Shown piece after piece: positions 36,175 to 45,649 of a stretch of 64,000 nt of DNA (position 1 is the first letter of the stretch; each line of letters starts with the position of its first letter). This stretch comes from VGJW01 sp035285595. GTDB lineage: Bacteria > Cyanobacteriota > Sericytochromatia > S15B-MN24 > VGJW01. Position numbers and translations under genes: made by a program. Where the stretch lies: the NCBI GenBank assembly GCA_035285595.1, contig JAYKGV010000054.1, positions 1 through 64,000 on the forward strand, written 5' to 3'. The notes beneath the pieces are model-generated. The model was not told where the DNA came from. It ran no database searches and saw nothing but the letters and a program-made list of their open reading frames with translations.

Positions 36175-36620
36175 CAGCGTCCTCCTTCGTGCAAGGCAGA
36201 GGCGGGTTTCGGACTTTCGTGTCCCACGGAAGTCACGTGGTCTTCCCCGGAGGTCCGGCTGACCAAGGCCGCGCCCGTGACGATCAGCATGGCCCCGATC
36301 CAGCGCTGGACGCTGACCTGTTCGTGCAGGATGAAGCGGCTGACCAGCAGGATCAACACATAGGACAGACCCAGCATGGGATAGGCAAAGCTGAGCGGAA
36401 CGCGTGACAGCACGACGATCCATACGACCGCCCCGAGCCCGTACAAGCCGATGCCCGCGACGATGTAGGGGTTGCCCACAATCCGTAGCAACAGGCCCCA
36501 TCCTCCCGCGACCGCCTGACCATCGATGCGTCCGAGCACGCCTGTGCCATATTTCAGCGACAGCTGTCCCCCCACGCTGATGACGATGGCGAGGAGGATC
36601 AAGAACAGGGACTTGGTCAT
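36174..36620 (-). CDS. Small EamA/SMR-type membrane transporter (ArnE/ArnF-like)
   Basis: A 148-residue protein with four membrane helices (about 1-120) and a hydrophilic 25-residue tail. LSRVPLSFAYPMLGLSYVLILLVSRFIL is characteristic of EamA-type half-transporters such as ArnE/F, which flip lipid-linked sugars. Its place between the sugar-phosphate transferase and galE suggests flipping of a polyprenyl-phosphate sugar; a small multidrug transporter is the alternative. It starts 25 bases after the PGT gene. Confidence 0.75.
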   Translation of the reverse strand: MTKSLFLILLAIVISVGGQLSLKYGTGVLGRIDGQAVAGGWGLLLRIVGNPYIVAGIGLYGLGAVVWIVVLSRVPLSFAYPMLGLSYVLILLVSRFILHEQVSVQRWIGAMLIVTGAALVSRTSGEDHVTSVGHESPKPASALHEGGR

Positions 36621-36645
36621 GAGGGGCCCGGTGGACTTTTCAGGA

Positions 36646-38172
36646 TCAGTAGGCCTTGTGGGCCACCACTTCGTAGAGGGTTCTCAGCATGATCTTCAGA
36701 TCGAACAGCCAGGACCAGTTCTCGACGTAATAGATATCGTAGCGCGTCCGTTCCTCGATCGACCCTTCTTCCCCGCGAAGGCCATTGATCTGCGCCCAGC
36801 CCGTAAGGCCGGAGCGAACGAGGTGGCGGTCCATGTATTTGGGGATCTCCTGCCGAAACCTGTCGACGAAGTAGGGTCGCTCGGGACGTGGTCCCACCAG
36901 GCTCATGTCCCCGCGCAAGACGTTCCATAGCTGAGGCAGTTCATCCAGGCTGAAGCGGCGAAGGACCCGACCCACCCGAGTTACACGATTGTCATCCGGA
37001 CGCGCCCAGACAGGGCCCGTGCGGTCTTCCGAGTCCATACGCATCGAACGAAATTTGTAAATGGAGAAGAGCCGACCGTCCCTCCCCATGCGTTCCTGTG
37101 CGTAGAAGATTGGGCCGGGCGTCAGCTTGACCAAGGTCGCCAGCAGCAGGAACAAGGGGGACAGCAGCAGCAAGGCGGAAGCTGACAACACGATGTCGGT
37201 CGTCCGCTTGACGAAGCGATGATGCCATTTGCGCAGCGGGACGTCCCTGATCTCGAGGGTCGGTACGCCATCCAGCTCGCCGATGACCAGTTTGGCGGTC
37301 ACGAGCTCCGTAAGGTCAGGCACGATGCGAAACCGTATGGTGGGTTCCACCACCGAACACTGGGCCATCCAGCCGAAAAGGTCCCGGAAACTGGCGCCGG
37401 GCAGTGCAAAGACCACTTCGTCGATGCGATGCCGCGCCACGACAAGGCCCAACTGCTCCATGGGTCCCAGGATGTGCCCCCACCCAGCCTGTTCGCCTCC
37501 TGTCCGGTTCCACGCCGGGAAGGTCCAGCGGTCGCCCTCTATGGCGTCCTCGGGGCCGGGCACGAATCCCACCAGCCTGTGCCCCAGCTCGGGATGGCGG
37601 TAAAGCCGGGTACCCACGGTCTCGGCCAAACTGTTGCAGCCCACCACGAGCGTGTTCATGGCGCCCCAGCCTCGCCGCATCAGGAAGCGGTAGGCCCGGC
37701 GAGCCACGGCATGCCATGCGGCGAGGACGACCCAAGCCACCGTCGTGCCCATGACCACCCAGATACGGGAGAATGAGAAGTCGCGGTAGAAGAAGCTGGC
37801 CGCCAGAATCAGCAACGTGCCCAGGGTCAGTGCCACCGACAACAGCACAACGTCTTCAAAATGGCCGGCCCCGCGGCGATCGCGGTACATGCCACCCAGT
37901 GCCATCGCCACCATCCACACGGCACTCACGGCCAGAGAGCCCCAAAGGTAAGGCTCGATCGGGGGGGCAATGGGGACCCCCCAGACGATCTTCCAGATGA
38001 AGCGGGCTCCATAGGCCAGCATCAGCGCCCCAAAGCCCAGAAGCAGGTCCATCGCCAGCACGCCAGGCAAGGCCCAGGCAAACGTCCTGCGCCGTACACC
38101 ATCCCACCAAGGACGAGCGACCGGGGCCGTCGGGACGGCACCGGTCGCGTGGACCAGCCATTGGTGTGCCAT
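36646..38172 (-). CDS. Polyprenyl-phosphate sugar phosphotransferase (WbaP/WcaJ type)
   Basis: A 508-residue initiating enzyme of exopolysaccharide synthesis, transferring a sugar phosphate to undecaprenyl phosphate. There are four or five N-terminal helices (35-180), a soluble CoA-binding-like domain, one further helix (TDIVLSASALLLLSPLFLLLATLVK) and the catalytic domain. Landmarks of the latter are GPIFYAQERMGRDG, YKFRSM, LDELPQLWNVLRGDMSLVGPRPE and RSGLTGWAQINGLRG. The ATG overlaps the stop of the upstream GT4 (TGATG). The sugar is probably glucose or galactose, not proven by sequence. Confidence 0.93.
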   Translation of the reverse strand: MAHQWLVHATGAVPTAPVARPWWDGVRRRTFAWALPGVLAMDLLLGFGALMLAYGARFIWKIVWGVPIAPPIEPYLWGSLAVSAVWMVAMALGGMYRDRRGAGHFEDVVLLSVALTLGTLLILAASFFYRDFSFSRIWVVMGTTVAWVVLAAWHAVARRAYRFLMRRGWGAMNTLVVGCNSLAETVGTRLYRHPELGHRLVGFVPGPEDAIEGDRWTFPAWNRTGGEQAGWGHILGPMEQLGLVVARHRIDEVVFALPGASFRDLFGWMAQCSVVEPTIRFRIVPDLTELVTAKLVIGELDGVPTLEIRDVPLRKWHHRFVKRTTDIVLSASALLLLSPLFLLLATLVKLTPGPIFYAQERMGRDGRLFSIYKFRSMRMDSEDRTGPVWARPDDNRVTRVGRVLRRFSLDELPQLWNVLRGDMSLVGPRPERPYFVDRFRQEIPKYMDRHLVRSGLTGWAQINGLRGEEGSIEERTRYDIYYVENWSWLFDLKIMLRTLYEVVAHKAY

Positions 38173-39314
38173 CAGGGCACACCTGCAGGTGAACCGGTGG
38201 GGATGATGGTCTCGAGGGCTCCCGCGACCATGCGCCGCCTGCGGTCCCTCAAGCTGTCCAGCTCGTTCGCGATGCGCGCGCGGAACCGATCCGGGGCAAA
38301 TCCTGCGGCATGGGACACGAGGTCCTCGGCTGCCCAAGGCAGGCTCGCGACCTCCTTGAGTGCGAGGCAGAGGTGGTCAGCATCCGGCTCGGCGAAGAAC
38401 AATCCGGTCTTTCGTGGCACGACCGAGTCCAGAGCTCCGCCCTTGCCCAGGGCCACCACGGGTCGGCCCGAAGCCATGGCTTCCACGGGCACGATGCCGA
38501 AGTCTTCGAGACCCGGGAACAGCAAGGCCTTGGCGCGAGCCAGTTCGTGCGCCACCTGAGCATCGGGCAAGGCGCCGAGGAAGGTGGTGCCGGGTCCGGC
38601 CATTCTCTCCAGACGCCGCCGCTCGGGCCCGTCCCCTATGATGCGCAGCGGGAGGCCCAACCGGCCGCATGCTTGAATGGCCAGATCGATCCGCTTGTAC
38701 GGCACCAGACGCGAAACGACGAGCATGTGGTTTCCCACTTCGGTCGTCGGGGCCGGCCGGAAACGTCCGACATCGACCGGGGGCGGAACGACGTTCGATT
38801 CTGCACCGTACCAGCGTCGGATGCGGGCCTGGACCTCGGAAGAGTTGGCAATCCAGTGATCCACTCGGCGCGCAGCCAGTACGTCCCATTGACGCAACCG
38901 ATGCAGCTGCAAGGCCACAAACGGGCGAATCATAGCGGGCACGCTGGCGAGGTATTCGGGAGCCATGTCCCAGAGGTAGCGGGTCGGCGTATGGCAGTAG
39001 GCGACGTGCAGGGCATCGGGACGTACCAGGACACCCTTGGCACAGGCGTGGGTACTGGTCAGCACCAAGTCGAAGGCTCTGAGGTCAAAAGTCTCGAAGG
39101 CCAAGGGCATCAGGGGCAGGAGGGCCTGATGGGGAAGTGGAAACCGTTGTAGAAAGCTGGTTCGGACTTCGGAAAGGCCCAACCTCTCCCCCAGACCGTT
39201 CCGGTGCACCGCTACGTGGACCGGAGCATCGGGAAACAGGACGCCAAATGCCTCGACCACGCGTTCCGAACCTGCGAGGTTCGTCAGCCATTCATGGACG
39301 AGGGCGACCTTCAC
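38172..39314 (-). CDS. GT4-family glycosyltransferase
   Basis: A 380-residue retaining glycosyltransferase with a GT-B fold. The N-terminal KVALVHEWLTNLAGSERV and YCHTPTRYLWDM lead to the C-terminal nucleotide-sugar site VSRLVPYKRIDLAIQA, then FPGLEDFGIVPVEAMASGRPVVAL with the Glu-x7-Glu motif. The start is GTG, with only a weak GAGAAG ribosome site. Donor and acceptor are unknown. It overlaps the next transferase gene and lies 10 bases after another GT4 gene. Confidence 0.92.
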   Translation of the reverse strand: MKVALVHEWLTNLAGSERVVEAFGVLFPDAPVHVAVHRNGLGERLGLSEVRTSFLQRFPLPHQALLPLMPLAFETFDLRAFDLVLTSTHACAKGVLVRPDALHVAYCHTPTRYLWDMAPEYLASVPAMIRPFVALQLHRLRQWDVLAARRVDHWIANSSEVQARIRRWYGAESNVVPPPVDVGRFRPAPTTEVGNHMLVVSRLVPYKRIDLAIQACGRLGLPLRIIGDGPERRRLERMAGPGTTFLGALPDAQVAHELARAKALLFPGLEDFGIVPVEAMASGRPVVALGKGGALDSVVPRKTGLFFAEPDADHLCLALKEVASLPWAAEDLVSHAAGFAPDRFRARIANELDSLRDRRRRMVAGALETIIPTGSPAGVP

Positions 39315-39324
39315 GGAAATCTTC

Positions 39325-40431
39325 TCAAGGGGCAGGGGCGCCTGCAGCACGCCGGTAGACTTCGGCTGTAAGACGGGCCGTGAAATCCCAGGTGTAGCGC
39401 CTCGCCCGAGCACGGCCCTGATCGGAGAGGTGCCGACGCAACGATTCGTCTGACAGCACAGCACGCAACGCCTCTTTCCATGCTACCACGTCGTCCCAGC
39501 TGGCCTCGAGGCACGCCCCGGCCAGGGTCTCCGCCATGGCCGAAGTCGTGGACGCGATGACCGGAAGGCCCGCGGCCATGGCCTCCAGGGGCGGCAACCC
39601 GAAGCCCTCGATTCGACTGGGGAACAGAAAAGCCGTCGCTTCTTGATACAAGGCCCGAACATCGCCCTCATCCGGCAATCCGGGAATCACCCGCAGCAAG
39701 TCCGAAAGGCCTAGTCGTTCTGCCAACGGACGGAGATCGTGACGCGGGTCCGGTTTGCCCAGCAGCACCAGTGGAGGCAGCCACCTCCCTTCGGCCACGA
39801 GACCGGCCATGGCCTGCAGCAGGATGCCCACATTCTTGTGAGGTTTCCATTGCCCGACGTGCAGCAGATAGGGGCCTGCGAGCCCCAGACGCTCGCGCAA
39901 GGCTTTTCGCCGGCTCTCGGGTTCCGAGATTCCAAAGGTCGCATCCACGCCCAACGGTGTGACGGTGATGTGATCGGCCGCTACGCCACGGGATATCAGG
40001 TCGTCTCGCGTGAAGCCCGAGACCGTCAACAGATGGCGGGCCTTCGCGGGAACGAAGCGTGTGCCCATCAGCTTGAAGTAAGCCTTTCCTGCAGGGCCCA
40101 GGACCGGGACGTGGAGCGGGATCAGATCGTGGATGGTGGCGACCATGGGAACTGAGGATGCCAAGGGGGCCGTGACATGAGGCGCATGAAACAGGTCGAG
40201 TGCCTTCCCCCGAATGGCCCATGTCAGCGCCAGCTGTTCCCGCAGGGAATGAAGGGGAGCGTCGAGCTCGACGCCACGCCGGTCCAGCCCCGAAAGGATG
40301 GAGGCTGGACCAAACGGGACGAGGTCGATTCCGAGATTCGGCAGTCGCTGCCAGAGTTCCCTGATGTAGCGGCCGATGCCCGTGTGGTTCCACATCCGGA
40401 CATCGACGCCCACCCGAGGCCCGGGAATCAC
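39325..40431 (-). CDS. GT4-family glycosyltransferase (mannosyltransferase-like)
   Basis: A 368-residue GT-B enzyme. The N-terminus is GVDVRMWNHTGIGRYIRELW; middle landmarks are LFHAPHVTAPL and VATIHDLIPL. The sugar-nucleotide site has LHVGQWKPHKNVGILLQAM and the FPSRIEGFGLPPLEAMAAGLPVIAS Glu-x7-Glu motif. The GTG start overlaps the stop of the upstream epimerase (GTGA), which fixes it. Mannosyl transfer is common in this subgroup, but the donor is inferred. Confidence 0.92.
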   Translation of the reverse strand: MIPGPRVGVDVRMWNHTGIGRYIRELWQRLPNLGIDLVPFGPASILSGLDRRGVELDAPLHSLREQLALTWAIRGKALDLFHAPHVTAPLASSVPMVATIHDLIPLHVPVLGPAGKAYFKLMGTRFVPAKARHLLTVSGFTRDDLISRGVAADHITVTPLGVDATFGISEPESRRKALRERLGLAGPYLLHVGQWKPHKNVGILLQAMAGLVAEGRWLPPLVLLGKPDPRHDLRPLAERLGLSDLLRVIPGLPDEGDVRALYQEATAFLFPSRIEGFGLPPLEAMAAGLPVIASTTSAMAETLAGACLEASWDDVVAWKEALRAVLSDESLRRHLSDQGRARARRYTWDFTARLTAEVYRRAAGAPAP

Positions 40432-41372
40432 GCCGGTGTGCCGAGGACCTGGCGGAACCAGTCCGCAGTGCGCCGGAGGCCTTCCTCGAGTGGCACTTCG
40501 GGCTGCCATCCCACCGTGGTGCGTGCCCGTTCGATGTCGGGCCGCCGCTGGCGGGGATCATCGGGGGGCAGGGGCCGATAGCTCAAATGCAGCGAGGAGC
40601 CCAGGACCCGCGAGACGACCTCGGCCAGTTCCCGGATGGTGAATTCGCCCGGATTGCCCAGATTGACTGGCTCGTGATCGCCACTTTCCATCCATGCTTG
40701 CATACCGCAGACGAGGTCGGAAACGTACTGGAACGACCGGGTCTGTTGGCCTTCACCGTAGAGCGTCAAGGCCTCGCCGGCAAGGCCTTGGCACAGGAAG
40801 TTGGAGACGACACGGCCGTCATCCGCACGCATCCGGGGACCATACGTGTTGAAAATTCGAACGATGCGGGTATCGAGGCTCGTCGTGCGTCGATAGGCCA
40901 TCACGAGGGCTTCGGCGTAGCGCTTGGCCTCGTCGTAGCAGCTGCGCCAACCGATGGGGTTGACGTGGCCCCAGTAAGTCTCGGGCTGGGGATGGACTTC
41001 GGGATCGCCATAGACCTCGGACGTCGAAGCCAGCAGAAATCGGGCCTGCCATGCCACGGCCACGTCCAGCAAGTGCCGGGTGCCTTCAGCACCTGTACGC
41101 AACGTCAAAACCGGCATGCGGCCGTAATCAGGCGGACTGGCTGGCGAGGCCAGGTTCCAGACCGTCTGGCAGGGTGACATTTCAGGCACGCCTTCGCTGA
41201 TGTCGGCTTCGACGAGGGTGCATCGGCCTGTCGCAAGGGCCTCGGCGAGGTTGGCCCGCCGTCCTGTGCAGAGATTGTCGATCACGACGACCTCGTGCCC
41301 CTCGGCCAGCAGGGCATCCACCAGATGGGAGCCCACGAAACCTGCGCCACCTGCGACCAGTGCACGTGCCAT
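40428..41372 (-). CDS. UDP-glucuronate decarboxylase-like (UDP-xylose synthase)
   Basis: A 314-residue extended SDR. After ALVAGGAGFVGSHLVD come WNLASPASPPDYGRMP, TSEVYGDPEVHPQPETYWGHVNPIG, SCYDEAKRYAE (Tyr-x3-Lys) and RIFNTYGPRM, the typical series of UDP-xylose synthases. It would convert UDP-glucuronate, the product of the adjacent ugd, to UDP-xylose. It lies 3 bases downstream of ugd, consistent with a two-step pathway. Confidence 0.92.
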   Translation of the reverse strand: MARALVAGGAGFVGSHLVDALLAEGHEVVVIDNLCTGRRANLAEALATGRCTLVEADISEGVPEMSPCQTVWNLASPASPPDYGRMPVLTLRTGAEGTRHLLDVAVAWQARFLLASTSEVYGDPEVHPQPETYWGHVNPIGWRSCYDEAKRYAEALVMAYRRTTSLDTRIVRIFNTYGPRMRADDGRVVSNFLCQGLAGEALTLYGEGQQTRSFQYVSDLVCGMQAWMESGDHEPVNLGNPGEFTIRELAEVVSRVLGSSLHLSYRPLPPDDPRQRRPDIERARTTVGWQPEVPLEEGLRRTADWFRQVLGTPA

Positions 41373-41375
41373 CGA

Positions 41376-42779
41376 TCAGCCCCTGCCGATGCCGACCAGT
41401 TGCAAGCCCGCAGCTTCTGCGCGGGTCCGCTCGATCACGTTGCGTCCGTCCACCAGGAGCCGACCTCGCATCCGTACGGCCAGCGAGCCGAGATCCAGCC
41501 TGCGGTAGGCCGCCCACTCCGTGACCAGCACCAGGGCATCGCAACCGTCCGCCAGCTCAACAGGATCCTCGGCGTAGACCATGTCAAGGTCGGGCCACTG
41601 CCGGCGAGCCTGAGTCATGGCCACGGGGTCATGAACCCGAACTCGCGCCCCTGCACGCAACAGCTGGCTGGCGATGGTGTGGCTTGGGGCATCGCGCAAG
41701 TCATCGGTATCGGGCTTGAAGGAAAGCCCCAGCAATCCGATGGTCCGGCCTTTGAGAATCTTGAGGCCGTCCTGCAGTTTGGTGAGCACGACATGCCGTT
41801 GTTGATCATTGACGGCGACCGCCGCTTCGAGCAACCGGGTTTGGACTTGGTATTCGCGTGCAGTGGACTGCAACGCGAGGACATCCTTGCGGAAGCAAGA
41901 ACCTCCCCAGCCGATGCCGGCTTGCAGGAAGCGTGGCCCTATGCGTGCGTCCAGTCCGATCCCAAGAGCGACCTCCACGATGTCGGCACCGACCTTTTCG
42001 GCCAGCCCGGCCATCTCGTTGATGAAGCTGATCTTCGTGGCCAGAAAGGCATTGGCCGCATATTTGACAAGCTCGGCCGACGCAAGGTCGGTCTCGACCA
42101 GTGGGACCGGTCGGCCCGGTCCTTGGCCTCCGAGGGACGGGGGGACGGGAAAGTCTTGATCAAGGATCGGACGATAGAGCTGGCGCATGATGTCGTAGGC
42201 CCGGCTGTCGCTGGCTCCCACCACGATGCGATCAGGATGGAGCGTGTCGCCGATGGCAGAGCCTTCCCGCAGGAACTCCGGGTTCGACGCCACGAGGAAG
42301 CCATGCGTCGGGGGAAGCGACGAGGTGAGGCGTGCGCCCACGGCGACCTCTCGTGCCGCCACCCCTTCTTCGACCAACATGCCGACCCAGTTGCCCGATC
42401 CGATGGGGACCGTGCTCTTGTTGACGACGAGGACCCCGGCTGAAGCGTCGAGGTGTCGTCCGATGCCCCGAGCCACGGCCTCGAGCGCCGAGAGATCCGG
42501 ATCTCCCGACGGCAAGGGCGGTGTGCCGACCGCGATGAAGACGACTTCTGGCGCGTGGGGAGAGTCCTCGAGGCTCGCCACTACTTGCAGGCGACCGGCC
42601 GCCATTGTTTCAGCCAGCAACTCGGCCAAGCCTGGCTCATAGATGGGGCATCGCCCGGCGGCCAGACTTTCCCGTTTACCCGCGTCGCTCTCGACGAGGG
42701 TGACGTGATGATCGAGCCACGCCAGGCAGGCGCCTGTCACCAAGCCGACGTAGCCGGCCCCCACGACCGTGACGTTCAT
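41376..42779 (-). CDS. ugd: UDP-glucose 6-dehydrogenase
   Basis: Oxidises UDP-glucose to UDP-glucuronate with two NAD. The 467 residues include VVGAGYVGLVTGACLAW, the catalytic region GIGWGGSCFRKDVLAL with the active Cys, and GLSFKPDTDDLRDAPS. The ATG overlaps the rfbB stop by 4 bases. Length and order of motifs are normal. Confidence 0.96.
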   Translation of the reverse strand: MNVTVVGAGYVGLVTGACLAWLDHHVTLVESDAGKRESLAAGRCPIYEPGLAELLAETMAAGRLQVVASLEDSPHAPEVVFIAVGTPPLPSGDPDLSALEAVARGIGRHLDASAGVLVVNKSTVPIGSGNWVGMLVEEGVAAREVAVGARLTSSLPPTHGFLVASNPEFLREGSAIGDTLHPDRIVVGASDSRAYDIMRQLYRPILDQDFPVPPSLGGQGPGRPVPLVETDLASAELVKYAANAFLATKISFINEMAGLAEKVGADIVEVALGIGLDARIGPRFLQAGIGWGGSCFRKDVLALQSTAREYQVQTRLLEAAVAVNDQQRHVVLTKLQDGLKILKGRTIGLLGLSFKPDTDDLRDAPSHTIASQLLRAGARVRVHDPVAMTQARRQWPDLDMVYAEDPVELADGCDALVLVTEWAAYRRLDLGSLAVRMRGRLLVDGRNVIERTRAEAAGLQLVGIGRG

Positions 42780-43813
42780 CGGCCCGAGCCTGGCACAGCG
42801 GCCGTCCCTGTCACGCGACCATTGGCCTCTGCCCGGTTCGTGTCCAGACCCCGTTCGAGCAGGGGGCGCCACCACGATTCGTGGCCGAGGTACCACGAGA
42901 CCGTCGCCTCCATGCCCTCCTCGAAGCCGACGGAGGGTTCCCAGCCCAGCTCACGGCGAATCTTCGAGGCATCGATGGCATAGCGCCGGTCATGGCCTGG
43001 TCTGTCCTGCACATACCGGATGGCGGATTCGTCTTTTTTCAGGCGAGCCAGGAGCCAGCGGGTGATTTCCATGTTGGTGCGTTCTGCATTGCCCCCGACG
43101 CAGTAGACTTCTCCCGGCCTTCCGGTACGCAACACGGTGTCCATCGCCCGGCAATGGTCGAGCACGAAGAGCCAGTCCCGCACGTTCAGACCGTCTCCAT
43201 AGACGGGGACGGTCCCGCCCTGGAGCAGGTTCAGGATGAACAGGGGGATGAGCTTTTCAGGGAACTGGAATGGCCCGTAGTTGTTGGAACAGCGCGTGAC
43301 GACCGTCTCCATGCCATAGGTATGGTGGAACGCCCGGGCCAGAAGCTCTCCACCTGCCTTCGAGGCCGAGTAGGGAGAATTGGGCTGGATGGGGGTGTCC
43401 TCGGAAAACAGGCCGCTGGGGCCCAGGCTACCCATGACTTCGTCCGTGCTGCAGTAAAGGAAACGCGGGATGCCCTGGCGGCGGGCCGTATCCAGCAACG
43501 TCTGAGTGCCCAGCACATTGGTTCTCACAAAGGCTTCGGGATCCGTGATCGAGCGATCCACGTGGCTTTCCGCAGCCAGATGCATGACGGCGTCCACACC
43601 GCGCAAGGCTTCGGCGACGACCTCACGGTCCGTGATGTCTCCCTCGAGGAAGCGATAGCGGGGGTGGGTCGCCACATCCGCCAAGCTCTCGGGACAGGCC
43701 GCATAAGTCAAGACGTCGAGGTTGGTGATCGTGTCATCCGGATGGGCGTCCAGAAGGTGACGGACGAGATTGCTGCCGATGAAGCCGCAGCCGCCTGTGA
43801 CGAGGATGTGCAT
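42776..43813 (-). CDS. rfbB: dTDP-glucose 4,6-dehydratase
   Basis: The second enzyme of dTDP-rhamnose synthesis. The 345 residues show LVTGGCGFIGSNLVRHLL, AAESHVDRSI, YCSTDEVMG (Asp/Glu of the dehydratase site), PYSASKAGGELL (Tyr-x3-Lys), TRCSNNYGPFQFPEKLIP and YGDGLNVRDW. The C-terminus extends about 15 Arg/Gly/Ala-rich residues beyond the fold. It follows rfbA by 19 bases. Confidence 0.96.
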   Translation of the reverse strand: MHILVTGGCGFIGSNLVRHLLDAHPDDTITNLDVLTYAACPESLADVATHPRYRFLEGDITDREVVAEALRGVDAVMHLAAESHVDRSITDPEAFVRTNVLGTQTLLDTARRQGIPRFLYCSTDEVMGSLGPSGLFSEDTPIQPNSPYSASKAGGELLARAFHHTYGMETVVTRCSNNYGPFQFPEKLIPLFILNLLQGGTVPVYGDGLNVRDWLFVLDHCRAMDTVLRTGRPGEVYCVGGNAERTNMEITRWLLARLKKDESAIRYVQDRPGHDRRYAIDASKIRRELGWEPSVGFEEGMEATVSWYLGHESWWRPLLERGLDTNRAEANGRVTGTAAVPGSGR

Positions 43814-43832
43814 GTGTCAGGCTCCTTGGCGC

Positions 43833-44900
43833 TCAGGGAAGTTCGATGCGACCGTGGTCGCCAATCATCAATCGGTACGCTCGAGGGCGCTGGTTGGACC
43901 GAACCACTTCGACGTCCTTGCCCAAAAGGCTGTCCGTGATGCGGCCATCCAACTCCGTGATGCGGCTTCCGGCGAGCACGATGGAATGCTCGATTTCGCT
44001 GCCGGTAATGGTGACTTCGGGGCCGATCGAGGTGTAGGGGCCGACGAATGTCCGCTCCAGCCGGGCACCCGGGCCGATGACGGCAGGGCCACGAACCACG
44101 GTGTCGACCAGTACGGCGCCCTCGGCTATGGCCACCCGACCTTGCACTTGGCTGCTACCTTCGAGGCGACCCTCGAGGGAGGTCTCGAGGTCATCGAGCA
44201 TGATACGGTTGGCTTCCAGCATGTCTGCCAACTTTCCCGTGTCTTTCCACCAACCGGTGATGACGTGGGGCATGACCCGGCGATCGTGGTCGATCATGTG
44301 CTGGATGGCATCCGTGATTTCGAGCTCGCCCCGGGCCGAGGGCCGGATGGCGTGAACGGCATCGAAAATCTTGCGGGTGAACAGGTAGACACCCACCAAG
44401 GCGAGGTCGCTGCGCGGTTGGACGGGCTTTTCCTCGAGGCGAACGACCCGGCCGTCCGTCCCGAGCTCGGCGACGCCGAACTGGCGAGGATTGGCCACGT
44501 GAGCCAGCAGGATCATCGCATCGGGCCTGTCCCGGTCGAACTGGTCGACGAACGGCTTGATGCCTCCTCGGATCAGGTTGTCCCCCAAGTACATGACGAA
44601 GTCGTCGCCGGACATGAAGTCTTCCGCAATCTTTACGGCATGGGCCAATCCGAGCGGGGCTTCCTGCTGCAGGTAGGTCACGCGGGCTCCGAAAGCGCTG
44701 CCGTCCCCCACCGCGGCACGAACTTCCTGATGCGTGTCCCCGACGATGATGCCGATCTCGTGGATTCCGGCTTCGACCATGGCTTCGATGGCATAGAAGA
44801 GGATAGGCTTGTTGGCCACCGGAACGAGCTGTTTGGCTGCCGTGTGGGTGATCGGTCGCAAACGCGTCCCTTTGCCACCGCTGAGGATGAGACCTTTCAT
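43833..44900 (-). CDS. rfbA: Glucose-1-phosphate thymidylyltransferase, long form
   Basis: Makes dTDP-glucose. The 355 residues start with KGLILSGGKGTRLRPIT and include KPILFYAIEAMVEAGI, YLGDNLIRGG and DTGKLADMLEANR. About 65 extra C-terminal residues (GPAVIGPGARLERTFVGPYTSIG) form a left-handed beta-helix, as in the long RmlA type of archaea and some bacteria rather than the 290-residue enterobacterial type. The ATG overlaps the stop of the upstream GT2 (ATGA). Confidence 0.92.
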   Translation of the reverse strand: MKGLILSGGKGTRLRPITHTAAKQLVPVANKPILFYAIEAMVEAGIHEIGIIVGDTHQEVRAAVGDGSAFGARVTYLQQEAPLGLAHAVKIAEDFMSGDDFVMYLGDNLIRGGIKPFVDQFDRDRPDAMILLAHVANPRQFGVAELGTDGRVVRLEEKPVQPRSDLALVGVYLFTRKIFDAVHAIRPSARGELEITDAIQHMIDHDRRVMPHVITGWWKDTGKLADMLEANRIMLDDLETSLEGRLEGSSQVQGRVAIAEGAVLVDTVVRGPAVIGPGARLERTFVGPYTSIGPEVTITGSEIEHSIVLAGSRITELDGRITDSLLGKDVEVVRSNQRPRAYRLMIGDHGRIELP

Positions 44901-45649
44901 GAGAGATTCGTAACTTTCTCCGGTTGGGGACACTGTTCAGCCTTCAAGATGGACATCGGGGCCCAGCGCCAGCGCCATAGGGCGGCAAGTGCCGCGAATC
45001 CGTCGCGCCAGGTGATCCTTTTGCCTTCGTGGGCCGTCCGGCCGTGGTACCGGATGGGACGCTCGGTGACGCGCATGCCGGTCCGCAGGACCTTGGCCGT
45101 GATCTCTGGCTCGAAGTCGAAGCGATCCGACACAATCCGGATAGGCTGGACGAGGTCGGTACGGAAGACCTTGTAGCAGGTCTCCATGTCGGTCAGGCGG
45201 GCACCGTAAAGCACGTTGGTCGTCCAAGTCAGAAACATGTTGCCGAAGCGGTGCAGCAAGGTCATGGACTCGGGTCGGCCCAGGAAGCGGCTGCCGTAGA
45301 CGACGTCCGCCTCGCCGGCCTCCAGTGGCTCGAGCAGTCCGGGAAGCTCGGCGGGTTCATACTCGAGATCGGCATCCTGCACCACCACATAGGTGCCTCT
45401 GACTTCACGCAGGCCCGTGCGGATGGCCGCTCCCTTGCCCTGGTTTCTTGCGTGCAAGAAGACCCGGGTTCCGGGTACGCGACCTTCTTCCTCGAGGATG
45501 GCCCGTGTGCCGTCGGAAGATCCATCGTCCACGACCACGATCTCGTGGTCGATCGGCAGGGCACGGACCTTGGCGAGAATCTGGCGAATGGAGCGCGTCT
45601 CGTTGAAGACCGGCATGAGGACGGATAGCCGCGGTCTGGAATCGGTCAA
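44897..45649 (-). CDS. GT2-family glycosyltransferase (dolichyl-phosphate mannosyltransferase-like)
   Basis: A 250-residue GT-A enzyme without clear membrane helices. It shows LSVLMPVFNET, VVVDDGSSDGTR, RNQGKGAAIRTGL and VVQDADLEYEP with the metal-binding DxD-like pair, then YGSRFLG and DMETCYKVFR. Such enzymes move a sugar from a nucleotide to polyprenyl phosphate. The TTG start overlaps the upstream stop (TTGA), which supports it. An upstream GT2 of related type is coupled to it. Confidence 0.9.
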   Translation of the reverse strand: MTDSRPRLSVLMPVFNETRSIRQILAKVRALPIDHEIVVVDDGSSDGTRAILEEEGRVPGTRVFLHARNQGKGAAIRTGLREVRGTYVVVQDADLEYEPAELPGLLEPLEAGEADVVYGSRFLGRPESMTLLHRFGNMFLTWTTNVLYGARLTDMETCYKVFRTDLVQPIRIVSDRFDFEPEITAKVLRTGMRVTERPIRYHGRTAHEGKRITWRDGFAALAALWRWRWAPMSILKAEQCPQPEKVTNLS